A stretch of 64,000 nucleotides of DNA from Actinomadura parmotrematis (GTDB lineage: Bacteria > Actinomycetota > Actinomycetes > Streptosporangiales > Streptosporangiaceae): contig NZ_JAIBOA010000011.1 in assembly GCF_019458805.1 (NCBI RefSeq), forward strand, positions 124,001 to 188,000. Reading direction: 5' to 3'. Shown here one piece after another: positions 17,236-27,236 of the stretch. Position numbers and translations under genes: made by a program. Position 1 is the first letter of the stretch. Every line of letters begins with the position of its first letter. The notes under the pieces are model-generated. The model saw only the letters and a list, made by a program, of their open reading frames with translations. It had not been told where the DNA came from and ran no database searches.

Positions 17236-19032
17236 GGACCACCTCCGCCCACGCGGAGAGAACCGCCGGATCGGCGGCGGCGAGGAGCCCTTCTCCGGAC
17301 CACCTCCGCCTGCGCGGAGAGAACAGGGCGCGGCGGACGTTGGCGGGGCTGCCGATCGGACCACCTCCGCCTGCGCGGAGAGAACCCGATGACCAGGCAC
17401 GCGAGGTCCCTCGCGACCGGACTACCTCCGCCTGCGCGGAGAGAACGACGGCAGCACCGTCACCGTCACCATCACCGACGGACCACCTCCGCCTGCGCGG
17501 AGAGAACGCCCGCGGCGTCGAATCCGGCGCTGGTGAGGGCGGACCACCTCCGCCTGCGCGGAGAGAACGCTCTCCGGTCAACGGGCTCAACGAGATCCGC
17601 CGGACCACCTCCGCCTGCGCGGAGAGAACCGCTGGTCACCCGCGTTGATCGCGTAGATCCCCGGACCACCTCCGCCTGCGCGGAGAGAACCTCCGACACC
17701 TCCGAACTCCCGAACTCCGGTACGGACCACCTCCGCCTGCGCGGAGAGAACGCGGGCGAGCAGCACGGGGGTGTTAGTGCCGGCGGACCACCTCCGCCTG
17801 CGCGGAGAGAACGCCACGATGACCCCGTCGTGCTCGGCGGCCTCCGGACCACCTCCGCCTGCGCGGAGAGAACGCATCAGCCTGACCGCGCCGGCCTGCC
17901 CGGACGGGACCACCTCCGCCTGCGCGGAGAGAACTCACCGGGAAGCAGACCGGCCTTCTGGAGCGCCGGACCACCTCCGCCTGCGCGGAGAGAACGAAAT
18001 GACCCACGAGACCGCGCGGAACTCCAACGGACCACCTCCGCCTGCGCGGAGAGAACGACCTGGTAGCGGGGCGTCATGGCGTCACCGGCGGACCACCTCC
18101 GCCTGCGCGGAGAGAACCGGGTGCGGACCCGGAACTTGTTCGTGCCGCTCGGACCACCTCCGCCTGCGCGGAGAGAACGAGGCGCTCGCGGCAGTGGTCG
18201 ATGAGGTCGCGGGACCACCTCCGCCTGCGCGGAGAGAACAACGCGAGCGGCCGGCCCCGAGACAGCCATATCGGACCACCTCCGCCTGCGCGGAGAGAAC
18301 CAGCAGCGCCGCATCGACGCCGGCGCGCTCACAGGACCACCTCCGCCTGCGCGGAGAGAACGGCATGCACCCCGACCACGGCGTCTCGATCACCGGACCA
18401 CCTCCGCCTGCGCGGAGAGAACGCCACTCGTGGCGGTCGCGGGCGGCGGGCGCGAGGACCACCTCCGCCTGCGCGGAGAGAACTGCTTGGGCGGCGAGTG
18501 TACGGGTGATCTCGGCGGACCACCTCCGCCTGCGCGGAGAGAACGAACCGAAGCGGGCGAACGTGTCTTCAATACCCGGACCACCTCCGCCTGCGCGGAG
18601 AGAACGGACGCTCCGCTGACGCCAAGACATGGGAGCACGGACCACCTCCGCCTGCGCGGAGAGAACGGCGTAGCGCTGCCCCGTCTCCCCCCGCCTGGCG
18701 GACCACCTCCGCCTGCGCGGAGAGAACGGGCAGGAAAGCGATCCCACAATCGCAATCGAAGGACCACCTCCGCCTGCGCGGAGAGAACGCGAGAGCCCGC
18801 TCGGCGGCGACACGAGCGGTCGGACCACCTCCGCCTGCGCGGAGAGAACTGCTCCGAGATGCTCAGGCGGACATGGATGCCCGGACCACCTCCGCCTGCG
18901 CGGAGAGAACCATGAGGCGATCCGTCTGCAGCTCGGCGCCATCGGACCACCTCCGCCTGCGCGGAGAGAACTTGACGACCGGGTCGGTGACCTTCCCCCC
19001 GTACGGACCACCTCCGCCTGCGCGGAGAGAAC
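17236..19032 (-). CRISPR. CRISPR array 1 (type I-E), 30 repeats, 29 spacers
   Basis: 28-bp repeats at a 61-bp period, spacers mostly 33 nt (the two leader-distal spacers are 32 and 34). In transcript orientation the repeat begins GTTCTCTCCGCGCAGGCG and ends GAGGTGGTCC, with the short I-E hairpin CTCCGC/GCGGAG. The leader-distal repeat at 17236 is altered in its loop region (CCCACG for CCTGCG on the plus strand), and the one at 17419 has a single substitution. The other repeats look identical. The conserved leader is at the right end (19033 on), so transcription runs leftward, divergent from cas3. No spacer target could be searched. Confidence 0.97.
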
Positions 19033-19080
19033 ACTTCGCGACCTGGGCTTATGTAGGGCCGTTATCAATTTGAGACATTG
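19033..19080 (-). promoter_or_regulatory. Leader and candidate promoter of CRISPR array 1
   Basis: The ~45 bp next to the last repeat are nearly the same as those beside array 2 (ACTTCGCGACCTG, CTTAT, CAATTTGAGAC). On the minus strand GTCTCA (19071-19076), 17 bp and CATAAG (19048-19053) form a weak promoter candidate placed as at array 2. This is where Cas1-Cas2 would insert new spacers. The rest, up to 19192, must also hold the cas3 promoter. Confidence 0.6.
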
Positions 19081-19192
19081 CTGTCCAGGTGCGGTCGGGC
19101 GGTGGCATGGCCAAATTCTAGAACGAGCCCGATTTTGTGAGTGTCGTCTGCTTAGCTCGTATCTGTTCGTGGTCGTTCAACCCGGGAGCGTG

Positions 19193-22060
19193 ATGGGCGC
19201 AGACGAGTTAGAGAGGCGTGAGCAGGGAGCGGGACGCGTTGATGCCCGGCTCTGGGGCAAGGAGCACGGCCTCGCGCGTCCCTACCCAGTGGTATGCCAC
19301 CTTGTGGACGTCGCAGCCGTCGCCGGCGCTCTTTACGATGCCATGGCACCTGGCGCTCCCGTCCTGGCGCAGGCGGACGTGCTCGGACTGCCGCGGCAGG
19401 ACATGCGAAAGCTGATCTCTTTCTGGGCCGGCCTGCACGACATAGGGAAGATCTCGCCGTCCTTCCAGACACTGGTGCAAAGCCCCTTCAAGCGTCTGCT
19501 GGACGAGAGCCCCGAATATGCCGATTCGGCTCCTGCCAGGGGATTGAGCCATGCTGAGGTGAGTCACCGGGCGCTCGCCAAGATCCTTGGCGATCTGGGA
19601 TACGGCGATCCATCGAAGTGGCGCGGTGCCAGCCATCAGATCGCCCAGTTGCTCGGCGGGCATCATGGGCGCTTCTGCACGGAGCTGCGAGGGCTTGAGA
19701 TAAAGGACCCGGCCGGGACGTGCCCAGGAGTGGGCGACGGAGTGTGGGCCGAACAGCGTGAGGCTCATGTACTTCTGCTCCGCGAGCTGACCGAAGCCGA
19801 CGCATCGCTCTCCAAACCGCTTCCTGTTCCGCTGGCCGTCGCGGTCATCGGCATCGTGATCGTGGCGGACTGGTTGGCCAGCCAGGAGTCGTTCATCCAG
19901 GGCCGTCTTCCGGCAGAGGGGTGGGTGGCCACGGGCGAGGCGGTGCGGGCGCATTGGGCGAAGGCCGTCGCGGATGCGCCTTCTCTCATCCGCGAGGCCG
20001 GTCTGGGGCGCGCCGAGTTCGCGGACCTCGGTTTCAGCGAGCTGTTCGGGTTCCATTCGCCCAACAGCCTGCAAGCTTCTGTCGCCGACGACCTACCGGC
20101 TCTGGTCAACGGACCCGGTCTGCTGCTGGTCACGGCACCGCCGGGAGATGGAAAGACGGAGGTGGCGCTTCATGCCGCCGGCGTCCTCAGCCGTTCGTGT
20201 GACGTCAGCGGCCTGGGGTTCTGTCTTCCGACCATGGCGACCACCGACGCCATGCACAAGCGAGTCGAGAAGTTCGCCGGTCGGGCGCTCCGCGGTGACG
20301 CCGCGCTGACCCGCGTGCACAGCATGGCCTGGCTCTCGGCCGACGCTTCTGCCGAGGCCGCATCGGCGGCAGCGGAGGCGTCTCCGGTTCTCAGCGATCG
20401 GCAGGCGTCCGTCGCCGCCGCTCAGTGGCTGCACTCCAGCCGCCGCGGGCTTCTCGCCCCGCTCAGCACCTTCACCATTGACCAGGCGCTGACCGGCGTA
20501 CTGCCCGTCCGCTACAACGTGCTCCGCCTCCTCGCCCTGTCCGGAAAAGTCGTCGTGATCGACGAAGCGCACGCGTACGACGCGTGGATGAACGCGCTCC
20601 TCCTCCGCCTGCTGGAATGGCTGGGGGCGTTCAAGACCCCCGTCGTGCTGCTGTCGGCGACCTTGACGGGTTCCGCCGCCCGAGCGCTGGTGGGCGCCTA
20701 CATGAAGGGAGCGGGGCACACCCTCTCCGAAGAGGTGACGCCGTGCTATCCGGGCTGGCTCTTCGCCGACGCCGTCACCGGCACGGTCTCCTCTCCCCGG
20801 CAGGTGACCAGCGAACGGGAACGGGATCTGGAGTTCGACGTCCGCCCCTTCCGCCACGACGCCGGCGATGGCCGCCCCGACAGCCGCATGTCGGTGATCC
20901 GGACGCAGCTCGCCCCCGTCGTCGAGAGCGAGCACGGCTGCGTACTGGTCTGCTGCACCACGGTCGCCGAGGCCCAGCAGACCTACACCGAGCTGGAGCG
21001 CTGGTTCGGTGAACTGCGCGCGAGCGGCGTCGAGCCCCCGGCGCTCTCTCTCCTGCACTCGCGCTTCCGGACCGGCGATCGAGCGGACATCACCGACCGC
21101 TGCGAGCGCGAGTTCGGGAAAGAAGGGACCGCGAAGGGGACGAGGCCGCGCGCCGTCTTGGTCGCCACTCAGATCGTCGAGCAGTCCCTGGACCTGGACT
21201 TCGACCTGATCATCACCGACCTGGCGCCCATCGCCCTCCTCCTCCAGCGTTCGGGACGCTGCCAGCGCCACCGCAATCCCGCCGGGGACCTGCATCACGC
21301 GCGCCGCCCGGAATGGATCGGAAGTCGTCCGCGCATCGTCGTCCTCGACCCGACCGACGGCAAGGGAGGCTTCGAGCCTCCGACCGCATGGGCGGCGGTC
21401 TACGACGCCGCTCTCCTGCGCCGGACGAGCGGACTGCTGCGGATGAGAGAAGGCGCACCGGTCGCCGTTCCGGGCTCGGTCCAAGAGCTCGTCGACGCGG
21501 TCTATAACGAGGAATTCACCTCTCATGTGCCCATGGCCCAGCCCGAGGAACAAGCGCTGCAGAAGGAAGACTTCCAGCGGCTCGCGAGGGATGCCTCATC
21601 GCACCAGATCGCCGACGGAGTTCGGATTCCTTCACCACATCACGTCAAGCTGCGCACTCTTCGGCCGCTGACCGAGCCCATGGAACATGTCACCGAGTCG
21701 ATGATCACGACACGCTTGGGTGCTGCCTCCGAACGCGTGGTCTGCGTCTATGGCCAGCCGTCTGGAGAACGAACCCTCGACGAAGCAGGAGAGCTGCCGG
21801 TCCCTGGCCTGTCAGGCAGCCGGCGGGTCACCACCGGGGACGCCAAGACCATCGCCCGGTTCGTTATCCCGGTCCCAGAGCAATGGATTCGCGAGGGGAC
21901 GGAACTTCTCGAACTCCCGGACGGATGGGAGGAGAGTTCCGTGCTCCGCTATTGGAAGCTGCTGCCTATGCGGCAGGACGCAGGCGGGGTGTGGCATGGC
22001 CGAATGCGGTCAGGGAGAGTCGTCTACAGCCCGCATGATGGGCTCAAACTTCTCGTCTAG
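19193..22060 (+). CDS. cas3: Cas3 nuclease-helicase, type I-E
   Basis: A 955-residue effector that Cascade recruits to unwind and degrade target DNA. The N-terminal HD nuclease carries H36, then H82-D83 in GLHDIGK, and GHHGRF further on. The SF2 helicase follows: Walker A in PPGDGKT (K321), DEAH at 457-460, LLSATL, and the C-terminal lobe with QIVEQSLDLDFD and LLLQRSGRCQRH. Length is normal and no frameshift is seen. ATG 19193 is preferred, with GGGAG five bases upstream; the open frame extends 41 codons further, into the array 1 leader. It is separated from the Cascade genes by 364 bp, so it is probably transcribed on its own. Confidence 0.96.
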   Translation: MGADELERREQGAGRVDARLWGKEHGLARPYPVVCHLVDVAAVAGALYDAMAPGAPVLAQADVLGLPRQDMRKLISFWAGLHDIGKISPSFQTLVQSPFKRLLDESPEYADSAPARGLSHAEVSHRALAKILGDLGYGDPSKWRGASHQIAQLLGGHHGRFCTELRGLEIKDPAGTCPGVGDGVWAEQREAHVLLLRELTEADASLSKPLPVPLAVAVIGIVIVADWLASQESFIQGRLPAEGWVATGEAVRAHWAKAVADAPSLIREAGLGRAEFADLGFSELFGFHSPNSLQASVADDLPALVNGPGLLLVTAPPGDGKTEVALHAAGVLSRSCDVSGLGFCLPTMATTDAMHKRVEKFAGRALRGDAALTRVHSMAWLSADASAEAASAAAEASPVLSDRQASVAAAQWLHSSRRGLLAPLSTFTIDQALTGVLPVRYNVLRLLALSGKVVVIDEAHAYDAWMNALLLRLLEWLGAFKTPVVLLSATLTGSAARALVGAYMKGAGHTLSEEVTPCYPGWLFADAVTGTVSSPRQVTSERERDLEFDVRPFRHDAGDGRPDSRMSVIRTQLAPVVESEHGCVLVCCTTVAEAQQTYTELERWFGELRASGVEPPALSLLHSRFRTGDRADITDRCEREFGKEGTAKGTRPRAVLVATQIVEQSLDLDFDLIITDLAPIALLLQRSGRCQRHRNPAGDLHHARRPEWIGSRPRIVVLDPTDGKGGFEPPTAWAAVYDAALLRRTSGLLRMREGAPVAVPGSVQELVDAVYNEEFTSHVPMAQPEEQALQKEDFQRLARDASSHQIADGVRIPSPHHVKLRTLRPLTEPMEHVTESMITTRLGAASERVVCVYGQPSGERTLDEAGELPVPGLSGSRRVTTGDAKTIARFVIPVPEQWIREGTELLELPDGWEESSVLRYWKLLPMRQDAGGVWHGRMRSGRVVYSPHDGLKLLV

Positions 22061-22424
22061 GGTGCGTCATTAATAGTCTGACCTGCGGATATGTACTCTC
22101 GTGGGAGATTGAGAGAGGGCGGGGATTCGAACCTCCTCTGCTGGTTGTGATGGATTTGAGCGAATCCATCACCCATGCCTTATCGACTTGTCATAATTCA
22201 GTTGAAGACTCATCCGGACTGCTTCATCCTAAGTGAAGCCCTCTTTGGGATGATGTGATATTGGGGGTGTCTACTGGACGGGGTATCGGTGGGGTGCTTC
22301 GCTCTGCCGGTTTGAGAAATTTTTCAGCTCGGCCGATCTTGCGCATCATCGGCGAATTGCCCTTGCCGGGTGGGGTTTCTTTAATATCTCCGGCCAATTA
22401 TCCATCTTCACGAATGGTTGATCC
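22061..22424. other. 364-bp gap between cas3 and cas8e with a perfect hairpin
   Basis: No gene. A 10-bp perfect inverted repeat GTGATGGATT (22147-22156) / AATCCATCAC (22163-22172) has a 6-nt loop. It may terminate cas3 or be an operator. A possible promoter for the Cascade operon is TTGCCC (22357-22362), a 19-bp spacer and TAATAT (22382-22387), ending 38 bp before the cas8e GTG. The gap is AT-richer than the flanking genes. Confidence 0.45.
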
Positions 22425-23960
22425 GTGACGCGACCTCGATTCGATGTCTCCACCGAAGCCTGCATCGGTGTGCGCTGGGCGGACCGCGATGCCAAGCGTC
22501 CCGTCAGGCTCGGGCTTCGGGACCTGCTGGTCCATGCTCACGAGATCGAGGGCATCGGTGTCACGCCGCCGCCGGCGCAGTCGGCCCTGTACCGGCTGCT
22601 CTACGCCATCACTTCGCGGATCGCTCACCTCGACGAGGACGAGTACGAGGGCCAGGAGTGGTGGGACCGCTGGGAGGAGATCCGCGAGCGCGGCTTGGCG
22701 GCAGAGGACGTCGACGCCTACTTCGATGAGTTCGCCGGCCGCTTCGACCTCTTCGACGAGAACCGTCCGTTCCTCCAGGACCCCCGGCTCGCCGATCCGG
22801 CCGTCTGCCCGAAGTCGTCGGGCGTGAACAAGCTCGCCATCGGACGTCCGGCCGGCAACAACGCGGTCTGGTTCGGTCATCACTGGGACGCCTCGCCGGT
22901 GCCGCTAAAGCCCGACGAGGCGTTCGCCGACCTGCTGGTGTGGCTCTACTACGGCCCTTCCGGGCGGTGCGCGACCCGAGTGCACGAAGGCGTGAGCGCC
23001 GCCGACGTTTCAGCCGGCCCGCTGCGCTCCAGCCTCTCCTACCACCTGGAGGGCGACACCCTCCTGGACACCTTGCTCGCCGGCCTCGTGCCGCCGGATC
23101 CCGACGTGCGGCGAGACGAGGACCTGTGTCCGTGGGAGCGGCCCGACCTCCCCGATCCGGTAGCGCAGGTCTCGGCGGGGGCGTCGGCGTACGCCGGACC
23201 GCGGTCGAGGCTGACGGGCGGTTGGCAGCACGCCCTCCTCCTGGTCCCGGACGAGGCCGGGCAAGAGGTCGTCGACGCCTTCATCACCTGGGGCCGCCGG
23301 GGCAAGCAGCCTTCCACCAACGACTCCTACGTGATGATCCAGCTCAGCCAGCAGGGCAATCTCTATGCCAGGTACGCCAAGGCCGACCGGGCGCTCTGGC
23401 GCGACCTGGACGGCCTGCTGCAGTTGAGCACCGGAACCGAAAGCGGGCCGCGGCCCCCCGAGGTGCTGCGCACCTTCAGGGTCATGGACTTCTTCAAGGT
23501 CCGCGCTCTCGGCTTCGATCAGGACGGCAAGACCAAAGACGTCCAGTTCGTCACCGCCGTCACTCCGCCCCTGCTCGTAAAGATCGGCGAACGTGAGCCG
23601 GCGAAGGCCGACCGTATCGGCAAGCTCCGCACCGCCGGTGAGATGTTCGGACATCGCCTCGACTACGCGGCCAAGCGGGCGTGGGCGCTGCTCACCGAAA
23701 CCAAGATCGCCGACTGTGCCTGGAACGAGCACGCCGCCGCCATCTACTGGCCCGAGGCCGAAGAGCTGTTCTGGGCCTTGCACAGGAAGATCATGGACGG
23801 CGAGGACATCGAAGATCCCTGGCGCCCGTTCCTGGCCCTCGCTCTGCGCGCGTTCAACGAGGTCACCTGGTCGCACGTCCGTGACGCCCGCAGCGCCCGC
23901 GCCGTCGAGCAGGCGCGCCTGGAACTGTTCGGCCGCGCCAAGACCAAGCGCTCCGCCTGA
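22425..23960 (+). CDS. cas8e: Cas8e (CasA/Cse1), Cascade large subunit
   Basis: A 511-residue large subunit of type I-E Cascade, responsible for PAM recognition and Cas3 recruitment. Family features: N-terminal FDVSTEACIGVRW, the F-D-L-F-D-E-N-R-P-F-L-Q segment, NNAVWFGHHWD and a four-helix-bundle C-terminus. GTG 22425 is the only sensible start. First gene of the seven-gene Cascade/adaptation operon; cse2 starts 30 bp after its stop. Length and domain order match functional homologues. Confidence 0.95.
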   Translation: MTRPRFDVSTEACIGVRWADRDAKRPVRLGLRDLLVHAHEIEGIGVTPPPAQSALYRLLYAITSRIAHLDEDEYEGQEWWDRWEEIRERGLAAEDVDAYFDEFAGRFDLFDENRPFLQDPRLADPAVCPKSSGVNKLAIGRPAGNNAVWFGHHWDASPVPLKPDEAFADLLVWLYYGPSGRCATRVHEGVSAADVSAGPLRSSLSYHLEGDTLLDTLLAGLVPPDPDVRRDEDLCPWERPDLPDPVAQVSAGASAYAGPRSRLTGGWQHALLLVPDEAGQEVVDAFITWGRRGKQPSTNDSYVMIQLSQQGNLYARYAKADRALWRDLDGLLQLSTGTESGPRPPEVLRTFRVMDFFKVRALGFDQDGKTKDVQFVTAVTPPLLVKIGEREPAKADRIGKLRTAGEMFGHRLDYAAKRAWALLTETKIADCAWNEHAAAIYWPEAEELFWALHRKIMDGEDIEDPWRPFLALALRAFNEVTWSHVRDARSARAVEQARLELFGRAKTKRSA

Positions 23961-23990
23961 CCTGTCCGTCCCACCTTCCGGTAGGCATCC

Positions 23991-24602
23991 ATGACCAGCG
24001 AGTCCAGTACCGAGGCGGCGTCGCCCGCCCGGCAGCCCAGCGAGGCCGCCGACTTCATCGCCCTCGTCCACAGGCTGTGCGAGGACCCCGGTAAGCGCGC
24101 AGCGCTGCGCAGCGGCCTCGGGCAGCCCATCGACAAGTGCCAGCGCATGCACAAGCTGATCGCCGCATACGTCCCGGCGGGCAGGGACACCGACCGTGAG
24201 CGCGCCTACTACGCGATCGCGTCGATGATCGCCTCGCTGCCGCCGCAGGCACGCGGCGCGCAGGACGCGGCGCAGGCCAAGAGCCGCAACTTCGGTGTCT
24301 GCCTCGCCGAGGGCGTCGCACGCGGCGTCCTGCGCGAGAGCGCTGCCGAGGCCCGGCTCAACCTGCTCACCAGGCAGAGCACCAAGGGCCTGCACCGGCA
24401 CCTGCCGGCCGCCGTCCGCGCGCTCGCCGTCCGCCCGGACTCCGTCGACTGGACGCAGCTCCTGCTCGACATCCGCACCTGGGACACCTCCCGCGAGCGG
24501 ACGGCTCGCCGCTGGCTCCAGGAGTTCTACCGCACCCGCTTCAAGACCGACCAAGCCGCCGCGAAGGCCGGCGACGAACTCGACCCTCCCCAGGAGCCGT
24601 GA
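23991..24602 (+). CDS. cse2: Cse2 (CasB), Cascade small subunit
   Basis: A 203-residue, all-helical, basic small subunit; two copies line the Cascade belly and stabilise the R-loop. Typical features are DFIALVHRLCEDPGKRAALRSGLG near the N-terminus and FGVCLAEGV with RRWLQEFYR downstream. Its TGA stop shares one base with the cas7e ATG. Intact. Confidence 0.93.
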   Translation: MTSESSTEAASPARQPSEAADFIALVHRLCEDPGKRAALRSGLGQPIDKCQRMHKLIAAYVPAGRDTDRERAYYAIASMIASLPPQARGAQDAAQAKSRNFGVCLAEGVARGVLRESAAEARLNLLTRQSTKGLHRHLPAAVRALAVRPDSVDWTQLLLDIRTWDTSRERTARRWLQEFYRTRFKTDQAAAKAGDELDPPQEP

Positions 24603-25792
24603 TGACCTCCCTTCCCGGGCGCTTCCTCGAAGTGCACGTGATCCAGCCCGTTCCGTACGCCAACCTCAACCGCGACGACACCAACTCGGTGAAGACCGTC
24701 GAGTGGGGCGGCGTCGAGCGCACGCGCGTCAGCAGCCAGTCCTGGAAGCGCGCGATCCGGCTGCACCTGCAGCAGGCGATCGGCCAGGAGGCCCTGCGCA
24801 CCCGCCGCCTGCCCGAACTCATCGCCGCCGCCCTGACGGACGAGCACGACTGGCCCGCCGACCTGGCCGAGAAGGCCGGCCGGTACGTCAGCATGTCGAG
24901 CAGCGTCGGCGCCGAACCGCCCAACAAGAAGAAGGACGACGACGAGAGCGACGGCGAGAAGGCGTGGACGACCGCGGCCATGATCTACGTTCCGGCCGCC
25001 GCCGTCGCCGAGCTCGCCCGGCTGGCCATCCGCTACCGCGACGCCCTGGAGCAGGCCAAGCAGCCCACGAAGTTCGAGCGCAAGCACGCCGCCGCCGTCA
25101 TCCCCACGGCCGAGGTCGACGCGGTCCTGCGCAGCCGCAACGGCATCATCAACCTGTTCGGCCGCATGCTCGCCCAGGTCGACGATGCCCACGTCGACGG
25201 CGCCGTCCAGGTCGCGCACTCCTTCACCACCCACGCCACCGACACCGAGATCGACTACTTCAGCGCCGTCGACGACATCACCGCCGACTGGCGGGACACC
25301 ACTGGCAGCGCCCACATGGGCAACTCCGAGCACAGCGCCGGCGTGCTCTACCGCTACGTCGTCCTGGACCTGGAGGACCTGCACCGCAACCTCGGCGGCG
25401 CCCTGGACGACACCGCCCGCCTGAGCGCCGAGCTCGTCCGCGCCACCCTGCTCTCCCTGCCGCAGGCCAAGAAGAACTCCACCGCCCCCAACACCATCCC
25501 GCACCTGGCGCACGTGACCATCCGCTCGGGCCGGCCCGTCTCCTACGCCGCCGCCTTCGAGAAGCCGGTGCGCCCGGAGCGCTTCGGCGGCCACGCCGCT
25601 CCCTCGGTCGCCGAGCTGGACAGGTACGCGGGCGCCGTCCAGAAGCTGCTCGGCAAGAGCGGGCTCCTCTACAGCGCCTACGCCACCCTGGCGGACGACG
25701 AATCGACCAACCTCGGCGAGCGAGTCGACTCCTTCGACGACCTCATCAAGGGCGCGCTCGCCCGAGCGCTGCCCGATGGGGCACGGGCATGA
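24602..25792 (+). CDS. cas7e: Cas7e (CasC/Cse4), Cascade backbone subunit
   Basis: A 396-residue RRM-fold subunit; six copies form the crRNA-binding backbone. The N-terminus shows FLEVHVIQPVPYANLNRDD, then R-V-S-S-Q-S-W-K-R-A-I-R, as in the family. A lysine- and aspartate-rich insertion (NKKKDDDES) around residue 105 is likely a flexible loop. AGGAG precedes ATG 24602, which overlaps the cse2 stop; GTG 24599 immediately before is less likely. The stop overlaps the cas5e start by four bases. Confidence 0.95.
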   Translation: MTSLPGRFLEVHVIQPVPYANLNRDDTNSVKTVEWGGVERTRVSSQSWKRAIRLHLQQAIGQEALRTRRLPELIAAALTDEHDWPADLAEKAGRYVSMSSSVGAEPPNKKKDDDESDGEKAWTTAAMIYVPAAAVAELARLAIRYRDALEQAKQPTKFERKHAAAVIPTAEVDAVLRSRNGIINLFGRMLAQVDDAHVDGAVQVAHSFTTHATDTEIDYFSAVDDITADWRDTTGSAHMGNSEHSAGVLYRYVVLDLEDLHRNLGGALDDTARLSAELVRATLLSLPQAKKNSTAPNTIPHLAHVTIRSGRPVSYAAAFEKPVRPERFGGHAAPSVAELDRYAGAVQKLLGKSGLLYSAYATLADDESTNLGERVDSFDDLIKGALARALPDGARA

Positions 25793-26598
25793 GCACCACC
25801 GCCTTCCTGCTGCATCTGAGCGGTCCCATGCAGTCCTGGGGAGAGCGATCCCGGTTCAACGAGCGCGACACCAGCACCGCCCCGACCCGCTCCGGGCTCA
25901 TCGGACTGATCTCCTCAGCGCTCGGACGCGCGCGGGATCGGCCCATCGGAGAGCTGGCCGCGCTCGGCTTCACCGTGCGGATCGACCGTCCCGGACGGCT
26001 CCTCCGCGACTTCCACACCGTCGGCGGAGGAATGCCGCGCTCGCTCACCGTCATCACCGCCGAGGGCAAGCGGCGCAGCTCGGACAAGGCGACCCTGATC
26101 TCCGACCGCTACTACCTCGCCGACGCCGCGTTCACCGTGGCCGTCACCGCGCCCGATGCGGGCCTCCTGGACGAGTGCGCTGCCGCGCTGCGCGATCCCG
26201 TCTGGCCCCCCTACCTGGGTCGACGCTCATGCCCACCGACCGCGCCCCTGCTGCTGACGACCATCACCGGCGACCCCCTGGAGCAGTTGATCAAACTGCC
26301 TCTCGCCCGAGTGAAGCCGAACGGCGAAACCGAATCGGTCCGGGTGGAGTTCCGCAGCGACGCACCGCTGGAACATCCGGAATGGCCGCACCTCCCCGCA
26401 GCCGACCAGATCTACACCGAGATCCAGGACGATCCGGTCTCCTTCCTGCCGCACCACCGCCGGTACCAGACCCGGCCCGTCTACAGGCGCCACGAGCAAC
26501 TGCCAGCGGACCAGTGCGGCGGATACGGCACCGACTACATCGACCGGCTCATCGAACACCTGGGTCCTGCACCGTCCCCCGGGAGCGCCCCCTCATGA
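25789..26598 (+). CDS. cas5e: Cas5e (CasD)
   Basis: A 269-residue RAMP protein capping the 5' handle of the crRNA in Cascade. It opens with the family signature FLLHLSGPMQSWGERSRF, followed by R-D-T-S/T-A-P-T-R-S-G-L-I-G-L. ATGA overlaps link it to cas7e upstream and cas6e downstream, so translation is coupled. Somewhat long at the C-terminus, with no sign of damage. Confidence 0.94.
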   Translation: MSTTAFLLHLSGPMQSWGERSRFNERDTSTAPTRSGLIGLISSALGRARDRPIGELAALGFTVRIDRPGRLLRDFHTVGGGMPRSLTVITAEGKRRSSDKATLISDRYYLADAAFTVAVTAPDAGLLDECAAALRDPVWPPYLGRRSCPPTAPLLLTTITGDPLEQLIKLPLARVKPNGETESVRVEFRSDAPLEHPEWPHLPAADQIYTEIQDDPVSFLPHHRRYQTRPVYRRHEQLPADQCGGYGTDYIDRLIEHLGPAPSPGSAPS

Positions 26599-27236
26599 CC
26601 ACGGAACTGTTCCTCACCCAGATCGTCCCTGACCTGCGCCACTCCGGAGTCCACGGTGACCTGCGCGACGTCGGGAAGTTGCACCGGCGCATCATGAAGC
26701 TGTTCCCGGCCGACCTCGGCGACCAGGCCCGCCTCCAGGCGGCGGTTCTCTTCCGCATCGAAGAAACCCGCAGCGGCACCGGCATCCTCGTGCAGAGCAA
26801 CCTCAAACCGGATCTGGAGAGGCTGCCCGACACCTACGGCACCGCCCGCAGCAAGACACTGTCCCCCCTGCTGGAAAGCCTGCGGAACGGCGCCACGGTG
26901 AACTACCGGATCACCGCCAACGCCACCAGCAAGCTCGGCAAGAACACCACAGCGGGCCGTCCCAAGCAGATCGTCCCCCTCACCGGCCCCGACGCCGACG
27001 ATTGGTGGCGCCGCCAGGCCGAAGCCGCGGGCCTCGTCCTGCACAGCCTGACGAGCACCCCGCTCGACAGCGCGACCGGCAACCGCCAGGGCGGACGCAT
27101 GACCCACGTCCGGACCCGCTTCGACGGCACCGCCACCATCACCGACCACCAAGCCCTGCTCACCCGCATCCGTTCCGGCATCGGCCGCGGCAAGGCGTTC
27201 GGATGCGGGCTGCTCACCGTGGCCCCCGCCCGATGA
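26595..27236 (+). CDS. cas6e: Cas6e (CasE), crRNA-processing endoribonuclease
   Basis: A 213-residue metal-independent RNase that cuts pre-crRNA 3' of the repeat hairpin and stays bound to it. The catalytic histidine is probably H30 in DVGKLHRRIM. The glycine-rich loop of RAMP proteins is at the C-terminus (GIGRGKAFGCGLL). It must process the repeats of both arrays, which differ at two adjacent positions of the hairpin. ATG 26595 overlaps the cas5e stop; its own stop overlaps the cas1e ATG. Confidence 0.94.
   Translation: MTTELFLTQIVPDLRHSGVHGDLRDVGKLHRRIMKLFPADLGDQARLQAAVLFRIEETRSGTGILVQSNLKPDLERLPDTYGTARSKTLSPLLESLRNGATVNYRITANATSKLGKNTTAGRPKQIVPLTGPDADDWWRRQAEAAGLVLHSLTSTPLDSATGNRQGGRMTHVRTRFDGTATITDHQALLTRIRSGIGRGKAFGCGLLTVAPAR

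Noticed and set aside
17148..19073. Open frames across CRISPR array 1 encoding repeated TTSACAERT- or RLRGEN-like peptides
   Set aside because: The periodic peptides are translations of the 28-bp repeats. The 61-bp period shifts frame every unit, and no start or ribosome-binding site fits.
19070..19192. Upstream extension of cas3 by 41 codons
   Set aside because: It would run into the array 1 leader core, and ATG 19193 has a better ribosome-binding site and family-like N-terminus.
22105..22172. tRNA-like 3' end on the minus strand between cas3 and cas8e
   Set aside because: GGTTCGAATCCCC looks like a T loop, but the T stem has mismatches and no acceptor 5' strand, D arm or anticodon arm can be folded. 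At best a relic of another att site.
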